NCBI RefSeq assembly: GCF_004331345.1
Contig: NZ_SJJZ01000004.1
Location: forward strand, 372,001 to 436,000
Source: Kribbella soli
GTDB taxonomy: Bacteria > Actinomycetota > Actinomycetes > Propionibacteriales > Kribbellaceae
Length of the DNA stretch: 64,000 nt
Direction: 5' to 3'
The notes under the pieces: generated by a model
Told to the model about the DNA's origin: nothing
The model's database searches: none
The model's input: only the letters and a program-made list of their open reading frames with translations
Position numbers and translations under genes: made by a program
In this document: positions 41,539 through 52,347 of the stretch, piece by piece
Numbering within the stretch: the stretch's first letter is position 1
Layout: every line of letters begins with the position of its first letter

Positions 41539-42530
41539 ATCGCGTCAGGTGGGGAATCGTTGCGACCGGCAACATTTCGACCCAGTTCACCCACGATCTC
41601 GGGCTGCTCCCGGACGACGCCGTCGCGACCGCGGTGGCGTCCCGTTCCCAGGACAGCGCGAACAAGTTCGCGGCCGAGTTCGGCATCCCGCACGCGTACG
41701 ACGACTTCCGCCGGCTGATCGACTCCGGCGAGGTCGACGTGATCTACATCGGTACGCCGCATCCGCAGCACTACGCCATCGCCCGTACGGCGTTGCAGGC
41801 CGGCATCGCCGTACTGTGCGAGAAGCCCGTCACGCTGACCGCCGCGCAGGCCCGGGACCTGATCGCGGTCGCCGCCGAGCACAACACGCTGTTCGCCGAG
41901 GCCATGTGGATGCGCACGAACCCGGTGATTCAAGCGCTCTTCAAGGATCTGGCGAGCGGATCGATCGGCGAGCCGCAGCAGGTGGTCGCGGACTTCGCGT
42001 TCTACAAACCTTCATTGCCGGTTCGCCTGCTCGACCCGGCACTCGGGGGAGGCTCGCTGATGGACGGCGGCATCTACCCGATGACGTTCGCCTACCTGGC
42101 GCTCGGTCGCCCGGCGGAGGTGAAGGCAGTCGGTTCGCTCAACGACGACGGCGTCGACCTGAACGTCGCGATGGCCTGGCGGTACGAGTCCGGCGCGGTC
42201 GCCGCGCTGACCTGCGGCCTGCGGTCGCAGAACCCGTGGGTCGCGTCGATCAGCGGCCCGGACGGAAACCTGCAGCTTCCGCACCGTTTCCACCATCCCG
42301 AGTACTACGTGCGCACGACCGCTTCCGGAGCGGAGCGGATCGACGTACCGACGCATGGCCGTGGGTACCACTACGAGGCAAGCGCAGTGATGGACTCGCT
42401 GCGTGCGGGGGCGATCGAAGTACCTGCGTTGCCCCACGCCGCCACCCTCGAGATTCTCGACCTGCTCGACGAGACCCGGAGACAGATCGGGGTCCGCTAC
42501 CCCGGTGACGACGACGACCTGAGTGGATGA
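41529..42530 (+). CDS. Gfo/Idh/MocA-family oxidoreductase
   Basis: NAD(P)-dependent sugar or cyclitol dehydrogenase, 333 residues. The Rossmann start is RWGIVATGNIS, the conserved EKPVTL motif contains the catalytic-site Lys, and the C-terminal domain includes GGGSLMDGGIYPMTFA with the active-site Asp/Tyr positions. It starts with GTG inside the amidase 3' end and overlaps otsA by ATGA, so amidase, oxidoreductase, otsA and kinase form one transcription unit. Substrate unknown. Confidence 0.87.
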   Translation: MGIDRVRWGIVATGNISTQFTHDLGLLPDDAVATAVASRSQDSANKFAAEFGIPHAYDDFRRLIDSGEVDVIYIGTPHPQHYAIARTALQAGIAVLCEKPVTLTAAQARDLIAVAAEHNTLFAEAMWMRTNPVIQALFKDLASGSIGEPQQVVADFAFYKPSLPVRLLDPALGGGSLMDGGIYPMTFAYLALGRPAEVKAVGSLNDDGVDLNVAMAWRYESGAVAALTCGLRSQNPWVASISGPDGNLQLPHRFHHPEYYVRTTASGAERIDVPTHGRGYHYEASAVMDSLRAGAIEVPALPHAATLEILDLLDETRRQIGVRYPGDDDDLSG

Positions 42531-43936
42531 CGCTGAACATGCCGAACGGTAGGAGTTCCTTCGTAGTGGTGGCCAACCGGCTGCCGGTCGACCGGACCGA
42601 GATGCCCGACGGCAGTACGGCGTGGCGGCGGAGTCCAGGCGGACTCGTCACGGCACTGGCGCCGGTGATGCAGGGGCACCACGGGGCCTGGATCGGCTGG
42701 ACCGGGAGCCCGGACGAGAAGGTGGATCCCTTCGACAACGACGGCATGCATCTGGTGCCGGTGATGCTGTCGGCCGAGGACGTGCAGCTGTACTACGAGG
42801 GTTTCTCCAACGCCACGCTCTGGCCGCTGTACCACGACGTGATCGTGGCGCCGGAGTTCCACCGCGAGTGGTGGGAGTCGTACGTCGCGGTGAACCGGCG
42901 GTTCGCGGAGGCCGCCGCGGAGGCCGCCGACGACAACGCGGACGTGTGGGTGCACGACTACCAGCTGCAGCTCGTCCCGGCGATGCTGCGCCGGCTGCGT
43001 CCCGACGTACGGATCGGGTTCTTCCTGCACATCCCGTTCCCGCCGACCGAGCTGTTCGCGCAGATGCCGTGGCGCCGGCAGATCCTGGACGGGCTGATGG
43101 GCGCGGACCTGGTCGGCTTCCAGCGGCCCGGCGCGGCGTCGAACTTCGCCCGGCTGGCCCGCAACCGGATGGGCCTGCGGACCCGCGGGGACCGGATCCA
43201 TCTGCCGGACGACCGGATCGTCCGGGCGAAGGCGTTCCCGATCTCGATCGACGTCAACGAGCTGGAGAAGCTCGCCCGCCAGCCGGAGACGACGGCCCGT
43301 GCGGCCGAGATGCGCGAGGAGGTCGGCAACCCGACGCACATCCTGCTCGGCGTCGACCGGCTCGACTACACCAAGGGCATCCGGCAACGGCTGCGGGCGT
43401 TCGGTGAGCTGCTGGACGAGAAGCGGATCTCGGTCGACGACGCGGTGTTCATCCAGGTCGCGACGCCGTCCCGGGAGCGCGTCGAGCAGTACCGGGTGCT
43501 GCGCGACGAGATCGAGCTGCTGGTCGGCCGGATCAACGGCGAGCACGGCCGGATCGGTACGCCGGCGATCAACTACCTGCACACGACGTACTCGCGGACC
43601 GAGATGGCCGCGCTGCTGCGGGCCGCGGACGTTGCGGTCGTGACACCGTTGCGGGACGGTATGAACCTGGTCGCCAAGGAGTACGTGTCGACGCGGTACG
43701 ACGACACCGGCGCGCTGGTGCTGAGCGAGTTCGCCGGAGCCGCGGACGAGTTCCGGCAGGCGTTCCTGGTGAACCCGCACGACATCAACGGGATGAAGGA
43801 CACGATCGTCGACGCGATGAACACCGATGACCGGCAGCTCGGCCGCCGGATGAAGGCGATGCGCAAGCACCTCGCGGCGCACGACGTGAACATCTGGGCC
43901 CAGAACTTCCTGAAGGCCTTGCATGACGAAGACTGA
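42527..43936 (+). CDS. otsA: Trehalose-6-phosphate synthase
   Basis: GT20 retaining glycosyltransferase joining a nucleotide glucose and glucose-6-phosphate, 469 residues. Signature segments are VVVANRLPVDR, WRRSPGGLVTAL, WVHDYQLQLVPAMLR, GFFLHIPFPPTELF, LLGVDRLDYTKGI and PLRDGMNLVAKEYVSTR, all intact. Trehalose protects against osmotic and desiccation stress. The ATGA overlap with the oxidoreductase and a 14-base overlap with the kinase place it inside an operon. Confidence 0.95.
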   Translation: MTLNMPNGRSSFVVVANRLPVDRTEMPDGSTAWRRSPGGLVTALAPVMQGHHGAWIGWTGSPDEKVDPFDNDGMHLVPVMLSAEDVQLYYEGFSNATLWPLYHDVIVAPEFHREWWESYVAVNRRFAEAAAEAADDNADVWVHDYQLQLVPAMLRRLRPDVRIGFFLHIPFPPTELFAQMPWRRQILDGLMGADLVGFQRPGAASNFARLARNRMGLRTRGDRIHLPDDRIVRAKAFPISIDVNELEKLARQPETTARAAEMREEVGNPTHILLGVDRLDYTKGIRQRLRAFGELLDEKRISVDDAVFIQVATPSRERVEQYRVLRDEIELLVGRINGEHGRIGTPAINYLHTTYSRTEMAALLRAADVAVVTPLRDGMNLVAKEYVSTRYDDTGALVLSEFAGAADEFRQAFLVNPHDINGMKDTIVDAMNTDDRQLGRRMKAMRKHLAAHDVNIWAQNFLKALHDED

Positions 43937-45344
43937 CGAGCATGTCCTCGCGCTGGACCTCGGTACGTCGTCCGCGCGGGCACTCGTTCTCTCTTCGGAA
44001 GACGCCGCACCGATCCCCGGCGCACTCGCACGGCACAAGATCTCCCCGACGTACGGCCACGACGGCTCTGCGACACTCGACCTGCACGAGTACGTCGAGG
44101 GCCTGCTCGGGTGTCTGGACGAGCTCGAGCAGAACGGTCATCTGGACGGCATCGGCGCGATCGTGCTGTCCTCGCAATGGCACTCGATCGTTGCTCTGGA
44201 CAACAAGGGCGCTTCTCGGACGCCGGTGATCACGTGGGCCGACACGCGCTCGGTCGATCTCGGTCTAGGTGCGTCGTTCGACGAGCAAGCGTTCCACGCA
44301 CGCACGGGCACCTGGCTGCACCGGCTGTACTGGACCCGCCGGATCCCGTGGCTCCTCTCGGACGACTCCCCGGCCGCCTTCGCCGGCCTGCCCGACCTGG
44401 TGCTCGAGCGGCTGACCGGCGAACGCGTCACGTCCGTCTCGATCGCCTCCGGGACCGGCACGCTGGATCTCGCGACCGGTGCGTACGACGACGAGGCGCT
44501 GGAGATCGCGGGCGTGACGGCCGACCGGTTGCCGCCGATCGTGCCGACCGGCTGGACGGGCATCTTGTCCAAGGAGTACGAACGCCGCTGGCCCGGGCTG
44601 GTCGGCGTACCCGTGCATCCACCGACCGGCGACGGCGCCGCATCCAACGTCGGGACGGGCGGGTACGACGCCGGCGTCGCAGCGGTGACCGTCGGTACGT
44701 CGGCCGCCGTACGCGTCGTGCACCCGATCGAGAACGCGCCAGAGCTGCCGTGGGAGCTGTGGCGGTACCGGGTCGACGACAAGCGGGCCGTGACCGGTAT
44801 GGCGTTCTCGGCCGCCGGGAACCTGCACGCCTGGCTGACCGGCGTACTGCGGCTGGAGTCCGACGAACCGACCGACGTCGAGATCGGGGCAACGCGCGCG
44901 ATCGCGATCCCGTTCATGGCCGGCACCAGGCCGCCGGCCGTGGTGCCCGGCGGATCCGGCGTCTACTTCGGCCTGTCGTTCGACGACAGCCCCGCCGACC
45001 TGCTCGCGGCAGCACTCCAAGGCGCGTCACTCGAGATCGACCGCGGACTGCGGATCCTCGACTCGCTGTTCGGGCAGGAGTTGGAGGTCGTCCTGGGCGG
45101 CGGCGGGATCGACGCCTCCGAGTGGTGGCGCCGCTGCCTGACCGCGACCTTCGCCCGCCCCACCACGGTCTGCGCGGAGGCTGAGGTCGGCGCCCGCGGG
45201 GCAGCCGCAGTCGCGCTCGGCCTGTCACCCGACCCGGGCGGAGAGCACCTGACCCCGGTCCCGGACGAGGTGTCCCGCGTCGCCGACCTCCGCCCACGCT
45301 ACGGGGCGTTGCGGGACCTGGCCGTGCAGGCATCGTCGATCTGA
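43923..45344 (+). CDS. FGGY-family carbohydrate kinase (gluconokinase-like)
   Basis: ATP-dependent sugar kinase, 473 residues. The phosphate-1 motif is ALDLGTSSARALVL, the substrate region has QWHSIVALD and TWADTR (Asp as catalytic base), and the adenosine motif is VVLGGGGIDASEWW. The PTGDGAASNVGTGG block resembles gluconokinases of this family. Last gene of the amidase-oxidoreductase-otsA unit; it overlaps otsA. Confidence 0.85.
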   Translation: MTKTDEHVLALDLGTSSARALVLSSEDAAPIPGALARHKISPTYGHDGSATLDLHEYVEGLLGCLDELEQNGHLDGIGAIVLSSQWHSIVALDNKGASRTPVITWADTRSVDLGLGASFDEQAFHARTGTWLHRLYWTRRIPWLLSDDSPAAFAGLPDLVLERLTGERVTSVSIASGTGTLDLATGAYDDEALEIAGVTADRLPPIVPTGWTGILSKEYERRWPGLVGVPVHPPTGDGAASNVGTGGYDAGVAAVTVGTSAAVRVVHPIENAPELPWELWRYRVDDKRAVTGMAFSAAGNLHAWLTGVLRLESDEPTDVEIGATRAIAIPFMAGTRPPAVVPGGSGVYFGLSFDDSPADLLAAALQGASLEIDRGLRILDSLFGQELEVVLGGGGIDASEWWRRCLTATFARPTTVCAEAEVGARGAAAVALGLSPDPGGEHLTPVPDEVSRVADLRPRYGALRDLAVQASSI

Positions 45345-45352
45345 CCTCGAAA

Positions 45353-45435
45353 CTTCGAGCCGGATGTGGTCGGCAGCGCAGGCAGAACCCGCCCGAATCG
45401 CGGGTTTCAGCGCTCGAAGTCAGGGTTCTGCCTGC
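45353..45435. repeat. Interleaved inverted repeats, possible structured RNA
   Basis: CTTCGAGC (45353-45360) pairs with GCTCGAAG (45412-45419), and GCAGGCAGAACCC (45378-45390) pairs with GGGTTCTGCCTGC (45423-45435). All arms are perfect and the two stems interleave. A third stem AACCCGC/GCGGGTT (45386-45392/45400-45406) competes with the second. This could be a pseudoknot, a terminator/antiterminator switch or a remnant of a small repeat element. No coding sequence is seen. Confidence 0.5.
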
Positions 45436-45473
45436 ATAGCCGTCCACTGACAACCGCTGGGTACACCCCCCAA

Positions 45474-45507
45474 GTACTGCGGTTGCGGTACTGCGGGGAT
45501 ACTGCCG
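45474..45507. promoter_or_regulatory. Direct repeats before histidine kinase gene
   Basis: GTACTGCGG at 45474-45482 and 45488-45496, plus TACTGCCG at 45500-45507. CAACCGC (45451-45457) and GCGGTTG (45479-45485) also form an inverted repeat across the first copy. These may bind the LuxR-type regulator encoded downstream. Confidence 0.4.
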
Positions 45508-45549
45508 CTGGACGAGGTGGTCCGACGGGCGGACACGTATTGTGAAGAG

Positions 45550-46818
45550 ATGGAACGGCTCACGCGGTTCTGCCGTGCCTTGGCGCAGCACCCGTTCGCG
45601 CTGGACCTTGCTCTCGCCCTCGGGATCCTGCTGATCAACCTCCTGGTGCCGGGTGGACGGCACGTCGGTGAGCGGATCCAGCTGAACCAGACTGTGGTGG
45701 TGCTCGCCGTCGCCGGTGCGGTCGCGATCACCTTCAGGCGGCGGGCGCCTCTGCTGGTCCTGGCGATCACGACCGTGATCACCACGACGTTCGTGATCAC
45801 CGAACAGGGCAAGAGCCCGATCGTCGTCTACATGGGCGTTGCGGCCTACACCGTCGTCCTGTCGAAGGACCGGCCGATCCGCTCGATCGCGGTGACCGCC
45901 ACGGCGCTGCTCAGCTTGCTCGCCGAGGCGATCTTCGTCGGCGGTGATGTCCTCGACAACCTCGGCCTGACCTTCTTCGTGCTGTTCTCGGGAGCGATCG
46001 GGGAAGCGGTACGGTACCGGCGCGCGTACCTGCTGGAGCTCGAGGAGCGCGCGGTGCGGGCCGAGCAGTCGCGGGACGAAGAGGCTCAGCGACGGGTGAT
46101 CGAAGAACGGTTGCGGATCGCGCACGAGCTGCACGACGTGATCGCGCACCACATCGCCTTGATGAACGTGCAGTCCGGGGTCGCGGCGCATGTCCTCCGG
46201 ACCCAGCCGGACGAGGCCGAGCGGGCTCTGGCCCTGGTCCGGTCCGGCGGGCGCACGGTGTTGCAGGAGCTGACCGTCCTCCTCGGCGTACTGCGCCGCT
46301 CCGGCTCACCGCTGCCCACCGCGCCAGCTCCGTCGCTGAGCGACCTGAGCGCGCTGATCCACTCGTTCACCGCGGCGGGCGTCGAGGTCGGCTGGACGCC
46401 ACCTGCCGGCTTGGGCGCACTCCCGGACGTCATAGAACTCACGGCGTACCGCATCGTCCAGGAGTCCCTCACCAACGTCCTCAAACACGCCCCCGGCGCG
46501 TCGGCGGAGGTTCAGCTGATCAACCGGTCCAGCGCGTTGGAGATCACCGTCACGAACGGACCTGCCCTACCGCACGTGGCGGGCACAGAGGGCGGTGGGC
46601 ATGGGTTGGTGGGGATGCGGGAGCGCGTGAACGCGGTCGGTGGGGAGCTGCGGGTGGGGCCTGCGGCGGGTGGCGGGTTCGCCGTACATGCTGTGCTTCC
46701 TCTGGAGACAGGAGTTGTGGGTGACGATCAGGGTGTTGCTGGCGGACGACCAGACGTTGATCCGGAGCGGGTTCCGCGTGCTGGTCGGATCGGCGCCGGA
46801 CCTGCAGGTTGTCGCTGA
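45550..46818 (+). CDS. NarL-type sensor histidine kinase
   Basis: Membrane sensor kinase, 422 residues. About four to five transmembrane helices fill the first ~150 residues. Then come a HisKA_3 domain with the phospho-acceptor in IAHELHDVIAHHIALMN and an HATPase_c domain with N box QESLTNVLKHAPG and G box GGGHGLVGMRERV. ATG giving MERLTRFCR is preferred. The last ~33 codons overlap the regulator gene in another frame, an unusually long overlap. The paired regulator and MMPL transporter follow. Confidence 0.9.
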   Translation: MERLTRFCRALAQHPFALDLALALGILLINLLVPGGRHVGERIQLNQTVVVLAVAGAVAITFRRRAPLLVLAITTVITTTFVITEQGKSPIVVYMGVAAYTVVLSKDRPIRSIAVTATALLSLLAEAIFVGGDVLDNLGLTFFVLFSGAIGEAVRYRRAYLLELEERAVRAEQSRDEEAQRRVIEERLRIAHELHDVIAHHIALMNVQSGVAAHVLRTQPDEAERALALVRSGGRTVLQELTVLLGVLRRSGSPLPTAPAPSLSDLSALIHSFTAAGVEVGWTPPAGLGALPDVIELTAYRIVQESLTNVLKHAPGASAEVQLINRSSALEITVTNGPALPHVAGTEGGGHGLVGMRERVNAVGGELRVGPAAGGGFAVHAVLPLETGVVGDDQGVAGGRPDVDPERVPRAGRIGAGPAGCR

Positions 46819-47401
46819 GGCGTCGAACGGGCGGGAAGCGGTCGAGCTGGCGCGGTCCGAGCGGGCCGACGTGGTGCTGATGGACATCCGGATGCCCGAG
46901 GTCGACGGCCTCGCGGCGACCCGGATGATCACCGCGGACGAGGCGCTCGCCGGCGTGAAGGTACTGATCCTGACCACGTTCGAGGTCGACGAGTACGTGT
47001 TCGACGCGATCCGTGCGGGTGCCAGCGGCTTCCTCGGCAAGAGCGTCGAACCGGCCGAGCTGATCGACGCCATCCGCGTGGTCGCCCGCGGCGACGCCCT
47101 GCTGTCCCCGAAGGCCGTCCGCGGCCTGATCAACCGCTTCCTCGCCGAACCCTCCCCCGGCAACCCGGTCGGCCCGACGGTCCTCGACGTCCTCACCGAC
47201 CGCGAACGCGAGATCGTCGGCCTGGTCGCCCTCGGCCTGTCCAACGACGAGATCGCCGAGCGCCTCGTCCTCTCCCCGTCGACGGCGAAGACCCACGTGA
47301 ACCGGGCGATGGTGAAACTCGACTGCCGCGACCGCGCGCAGCTCGTCGTACTGGCGTATCAGACCGGCCTCGTGCGTCCCGGCGTACCGCAGACGCAGTA
47401 G
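46721..47401 (+). CDS. NarL/LuxR-family response regulator
   Basis: 226-residue DNA-binding regulator. The receiver (IRVLLADDQTLIRSGFRVL) has its phospho-acceptor Asp in VVLMDIRMPEVDG near 55 and its Lys in GFLGKSVEP. The LuxR helix-turn-helix is LTDREREIVGLVALGLSNDEIA with STAKTHVNRAMVKL. GTG start with GGAG six bases upstream, inside the kinase gene. Likely controls the MMPL transporter directly downstream and its own operon. Confidence 0.92.
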   Translation: MTIRVLLADDQTLIRSGFRVLVGSAPDLQVVAEASNGREAVELARSERADVVLMDIRMPEVDGLAATRMITADEALAGVKVLILTTFEVDEYVFDAIRAGASGFLGKSVEPAELIDAIRVVARGDALLSPKAVRGLINRFLAEPSPGNPVGPTVLDVLTDREREIVGLVALGLSNDEIAERLVLSPSTAKTHVNRAMVKLDCRDRAQLVVLAYQTGLVRPGVPQTQ

Positions 47402-47482
47402 CCGGTACGGCGAACGCGGTACGGCGAGAAGCCCACCGGGAGCAGACGCGAACGACGGCCGTACGCCGGGAGCATCGGTCGC

Positions 47483-49657
47483 ATGGCTACGTACCTCTAT
47501 CGGCTCGGCCGATTCGCGTTCCGCCGGCGCCGGTTCGTACTCCTGGTATGGCTCGGACTTCTGGCTCTCGGGGCCGTCGGCGCCGCAACGCTGTCCGGCC
47601 CGACCGCCAACGGATTCTCGATCCCCGGTACCGAGTCGCAGCGTGCCGCGGACCTGCTCAACGAACGCTTCCCGCAGGCCGGCGCCGACGCCGGGACCGC
47701 CCGGATCGTCTTCCAGGCGCCTGCCGGCCGGAAGCTCACCGAAACGCCGCCGGTGCAGCAGACCCTGGACCGGCTCGCGGCCGCACCACAGGTCGCCCGC
47801 GTCGTCGACCCGTTCAGCGCCAAGGCGATCTCCGCCGACGGCCGTACCGGCTACGCGCAGGTCACCTTCAAGGTCACCGCGCAGGAGGTCACGCCGGAAG
47901 TGCAGGAGGCCATCGCCTCCGCCGTCGAACCGGCTCGCGCGGCCGGATTCACGGTCGAGTACGGCGGCGACGCGCTGCAACCGCAGGGCGAGCAGCAACT
48001 CACCGAGGTGATCGGTATCGGCGTGGCTGCCGTCGTACTGCTGATCACCTTCGGCTCGCTGATCGCCGCCGGCCTGCCGTTGCTGTCAGCAATCATCGGG
48101 GTAGGCCTCGGGGTGACCGCGATCTCGGCCATCAGCGGTTTCGTCGACATCGGATCCGGTACGCCGATCCTCGCGCTGATGATCGGCCTCGCGGTGTCGA
48201 TCGACTATGCGCTCTTCATCATGTCGAGGTACCGGCATGAGCTGAGCACCGGGCTGGAGCCCGAGGAGGCAGTCGGCCGAGCGGTCGGCACCGCCGGCTC
48301 TGCCGTGGTCTTCGCCGGTCTGACCGTGGTGATCGCGCTGGCCGGACTGTTCGTGGTCGACATCCCGTTCCTCACCCAGATGGGCCTGGCCGCCGCGTTC
48401 ACCGTGGTCATCGCGGTCGCGATCGCACTCACACTGCTGCCGGCGCTGCTCGGGTTCGCCGGGCGGCGGGTGCTCGGCGGCCGGATCCCCGGTCTGCGCG
48501 GTGGCGATCCGGAAGCGGCCGGACGGACGACGATCGGCCGCCGCTGGGCAGGCTTCATCACCCGGCGCCCGTTGGCAGTGCTGGTGGTGACCGTGATCGG
48601 GCTGGGCACGCTCGCGATCCCGGCGACCGATCTCGAGCTCGGGCTGCCTGACGACAGCACCGCCGCGCCTGACTCGAGTCAGCGCAAGGCGTACGAGCTG
48701 CTCTCCGAGGGCTTCGGTCCCGGGTTCAACGGGCCGCTGATGGTGGTCGTGGACGCCGGTGCATCCACGAATCCGCGTACGGCGGCCACGGCGACCGCAG
48801 CCGCCGTACGCGCGCTGCCGGACGTGACGATGGTGACGCCACCGGTCTTCAACCCGGCCGGAAACACGGCGTTGCTGACCGTGATTCCGTCGAGCGGCCC
48901 GAGTACGCAGCAGACGAAGGACCTGGTCGAGGCGATCCGGTCGATGCCCGACCAGGATCGCGCCGAGGTCGCGGTCACCGGGGCAACTGCGGTCAGCATC
49001 GACATCTCCGACAAGCTCGGCGACGCGCTGGTGCCGTACCTGTCGCTGATCATCGGGCTGGCGTTCCTGCTGCTGATGCTGGTGTTCCGCTCGATCCTGG
49101 TGCCGTTGAAGGCGACGCTCGGGTTCCTGCTGACCGTCGTGGCGACGTTCGGCGCCCTGGTCGCGGTCTTCCAGTGGGGCTGGCTGGCCGGGCTGTTCGG
49201 CATCTCGGGACAGACCGGGCCGGTGATCAGCATGCTGCCGATTTTCCTGATCGGGGTGGTGTTCGGGCTCGCGATGGACTACCAGATCTTCCTGGTGACC
49301 CGGATGCGCGAGGAACACGTCCACGGCGCCGCACCGCGGGCGGCGGTGGTCGACGGGTTCGCGCACGGGGCGCGGGTGGTGACCGCGGCGGCCGTGATCA
49401 TGACCGCGGTGTTCTCCGGGTTCATCCTGTCCGGCGAGACGCTGATCCGCGAGATGGGCTTCGGCCTGGCCCTCGCGGTCGCGATCGACGCGTTCGTGGT
49501 CCGGATGACCGTCGTACCGGCGGTGATGGCCCTCCTCGGCCGCCGCGCCTGGTACCTCCCCGGGTGGCTCGACCGCCTCCTCCCGAACGTCGACGTCGAA
49601 GGCGACTCCCTCCGCCGCCGGCCGGCGGTCGAACGGGAAACTGAACCGGTTGGGTGA
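47483..49657 (+). CDS. MMPL-family membrane transporter
   Basis: RND-like lipid or drug exporter, 724 residues, with two repeats of one helix, an extracytoplasmic domain and five helices. The proton-relay motifs are GLAVSIDYALFIMSRYRHEL in the first half and GLAMDYQIFLVTRMREEH in the second, both with the conserved Asp-Tyr. In actinobacteria such proteins export lipids or antimicrobial peptides, and those next to two-component systems often answer envelope or antibiotic stress. Confidence 0.92.
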   Translation: MATYLYRLGRFAFRRRRFVLLVWLGLLALGAVGAATLSGPTANGFSIPGTESQRAADLLNERFPQAGADAGTARIVFQAPAGRKLTETPPVQQTLDRLAAAPQVARVVDPFSAKAISADGRTGYAQVTFKVTAQEVTPEVQEAIASAVEPARAAGFTVEYGGDALQPQGEQQLTEVIGIGVAAVVLLITFGSLIAAGLPLLSAIIGVGLGVTAISAISGFVDIGSGTPILALMIGLAVSIDYALFIMSRYRHELSTGLEPEEAVGRAVGTAGSAVVFAGLTVVIALAGLFVVDIPFLTQMGLAAAFTVVIAVAIALTLLPALLGFAGRRVLGGRIPGLRGGDPEAAGRTTIGRRWAGFITRRPLAVLVVTVIGLGTLAIPATDLELGLPDDSTAAPDSSQRKAYELLSEGFGPGFNGPLMVVVDAGASTNPRTAATATAAAVRALPDVTMVTPPVFNPAGNTALLTVIPSSGPSTQQTKDLVEAIRSMPDQDRAEVAVTGATAVSIDISDKLGDALVPYLSLIIGLAFLLLMLVFRSILVPLKATLGFLLTVVATFGALVAVFQWGWLAGLFGISGQTGPVISMLPIFLIGVVFGLAMDYQIFLVTRMREEHVHGAAPRAAVVDGFAHGARVVTAAAVIMTAVFSGFILSGETLIREMGFGLALAVAIDAFVVRMTVVPAVMALLGRRAWYLPGWLDRLLPNVDVEGDSLRRRPAVERETEPVG

Positions 49658-49702
49658 TGGCGGCCACTGACAGGAACCGGATTGGCCCGGATCATGGCCG
49701 CC

Positions 49703-50119
49703 ATGTGGCGGGAAATGATGAAGTCGAAGGTGCACCGGGCCAAGGTGACGCAGGCCGATCTTGACTATGTCGGATCGTGCACGCTGGACGCGGCCTTGAT
49801 GGAGGCGGCCGACCTGCTGCCCGGCGAGAAGGTGGACATCGTCGACATCACCAACGGTCAGCGGCTGTCGACGTACCTGATCGAAGGGCCGCGCGGGTCC
49901 GGGATCGTCGGTATCAACGGGGCCGCGGCGCACCTGATTCACCCGGGTGACCTGGTGATCCTGATCGCGTACGGGATGTTCGACACCGCCGAGGCGAAGG
50001 CCTTCGAGCCGAGCGTAGTCTTCGTGGACGAGGACAATGCGATCACCCGCATCGGTTCCGACCCCGCCGAGGCGCTGCCCAACAGCGGCACGCTTCGAGG
50101 GGACCAACTGCACCCGTAG
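49703..50119 (+). CDS. panD: Aspartate 1-decarboxylase
   Basis: Makes beta-alanine for pantothenate. The proenzyme self-cleaves at Gly24-Ser25 in DYVGSCTLD to form the pyruvoyl cofactor. MMKSKVHRAKVTQADL, GIVGINGAAAHLIHPGDLVILIAYG and the Tyr and Arg positions are canonical. ATG giving MWREMMKSKVHR matches the family start; two upstream in-frame starts (ATG three codons, TTG seven codons earlier) are alternatives. 138 residues. It stands apart from panB/panC. Confidence 0.93.
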   Translation: MWREMMKSKVHRAKVTQADLDYVGSCTLDAALMEAADLLPGEKVDIVDITNGQRLSTYLIEGPRGSGIVGINGAAAHLIHPGDLVILIAYGMFDTAEAKAFEPSVVFVDEDNAITRIGSDPAEALPNSGTLRGDQLHP

Positions 50120-50164
50120 CCACGACCGGCGCCACCACCGCCGCGCCGAGAAGAGGACTGGTCG

Positions 50165-51612
<1,448 letters not shown>

Positions 51613-51616
<4 letters not shown>

Positions 51617-52347
51617 CCCAGACCGACGCTGAGCCCCACACCCTCGGAGCGGGGGTGTGGGGCGAACTCGCCGAGTTTGCCTGTCCTGAGCCGCATCCGG
51701 ACCAGCATCTCGACAGTGGCAGTCGCCGCTGCCACGCCGTCGATGACACTCACTCCGAGCGCGGTCGACAGGTCGTGACACAGGTCGGCCATGCCCGCGC
51801 AGCCCAGCACGATGGCATCCGAACCGTCGAGTGCGAGCGCCTCCTCACAGGCACGGAGGATGGTGGCCCGGGCGTGCGGATCCGTCTCCAGGGCGAGGAC
51901 CGGGATCTCGCACGCGTGGATCCCCCGGCACTGCCGCGCGACGCCGTACTCCTCGGTCAGGTCGTGCGCATGGCCGACGGTCCGGGCCAGGGTGGTGACG
52001 ACGCTGAACCCGCGGCCCAGGTACGACGCCGTACGCATGCCGGCCTCGGCGATGCCGACGACCGGTCCGCGGGCGAGTTCCCGCGCCGCTTTCAGTCCCG
52101 GATCACCGAAGCACGCGATGACGTACCCGTCGTACCCGGCTGATTCACCGTCCGCGATCTCCTGGAGCAGGCCTGGTACGGCGAGAGCGTCGTCGACGTG
52201 GCTCTCGATGGCAGCCGGTCCTTGGCGCGGGCTCACCGCGTCGACGGTGACACCCGGACCGGCGACGGCCCGGGCGCACTCGCCGATCAGGGCGGTCATC
52301 GACGCGGTGGTGTTGGGGTTGATGACCTTGATGCGCATTGGTGTCAC
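51613..52347 (-). CDS. Asp/Glu/hydantoin racemase
   Basis: Cofactor-independent racemase of the HyuE/AllR type, 244 residues. The two catalytic cysteines are Cys79 in VIACFGDPG and Cys183 in LGCAGMADL, and the start MRIKVINPNTTASMT is typical. Probably interconverts hydantoin or allantoin enantiomers. The start is taken as GTG in a GTGA overlap with the permease stop; an ATG three codons in is the alternative. With the NCS1 permease and GntR regulator it forms a nitrogen-compound uptake module; no hydantoinase is present here. Confidence 0.87.

Noticed and set aside
45345..45549. tRNA or known riboswitch in the gap before the second histidine kinase
   Set aside because: The stems do not form a cloverleaf and no known aptamer core is recognisable; reported only as an unexplained structure.
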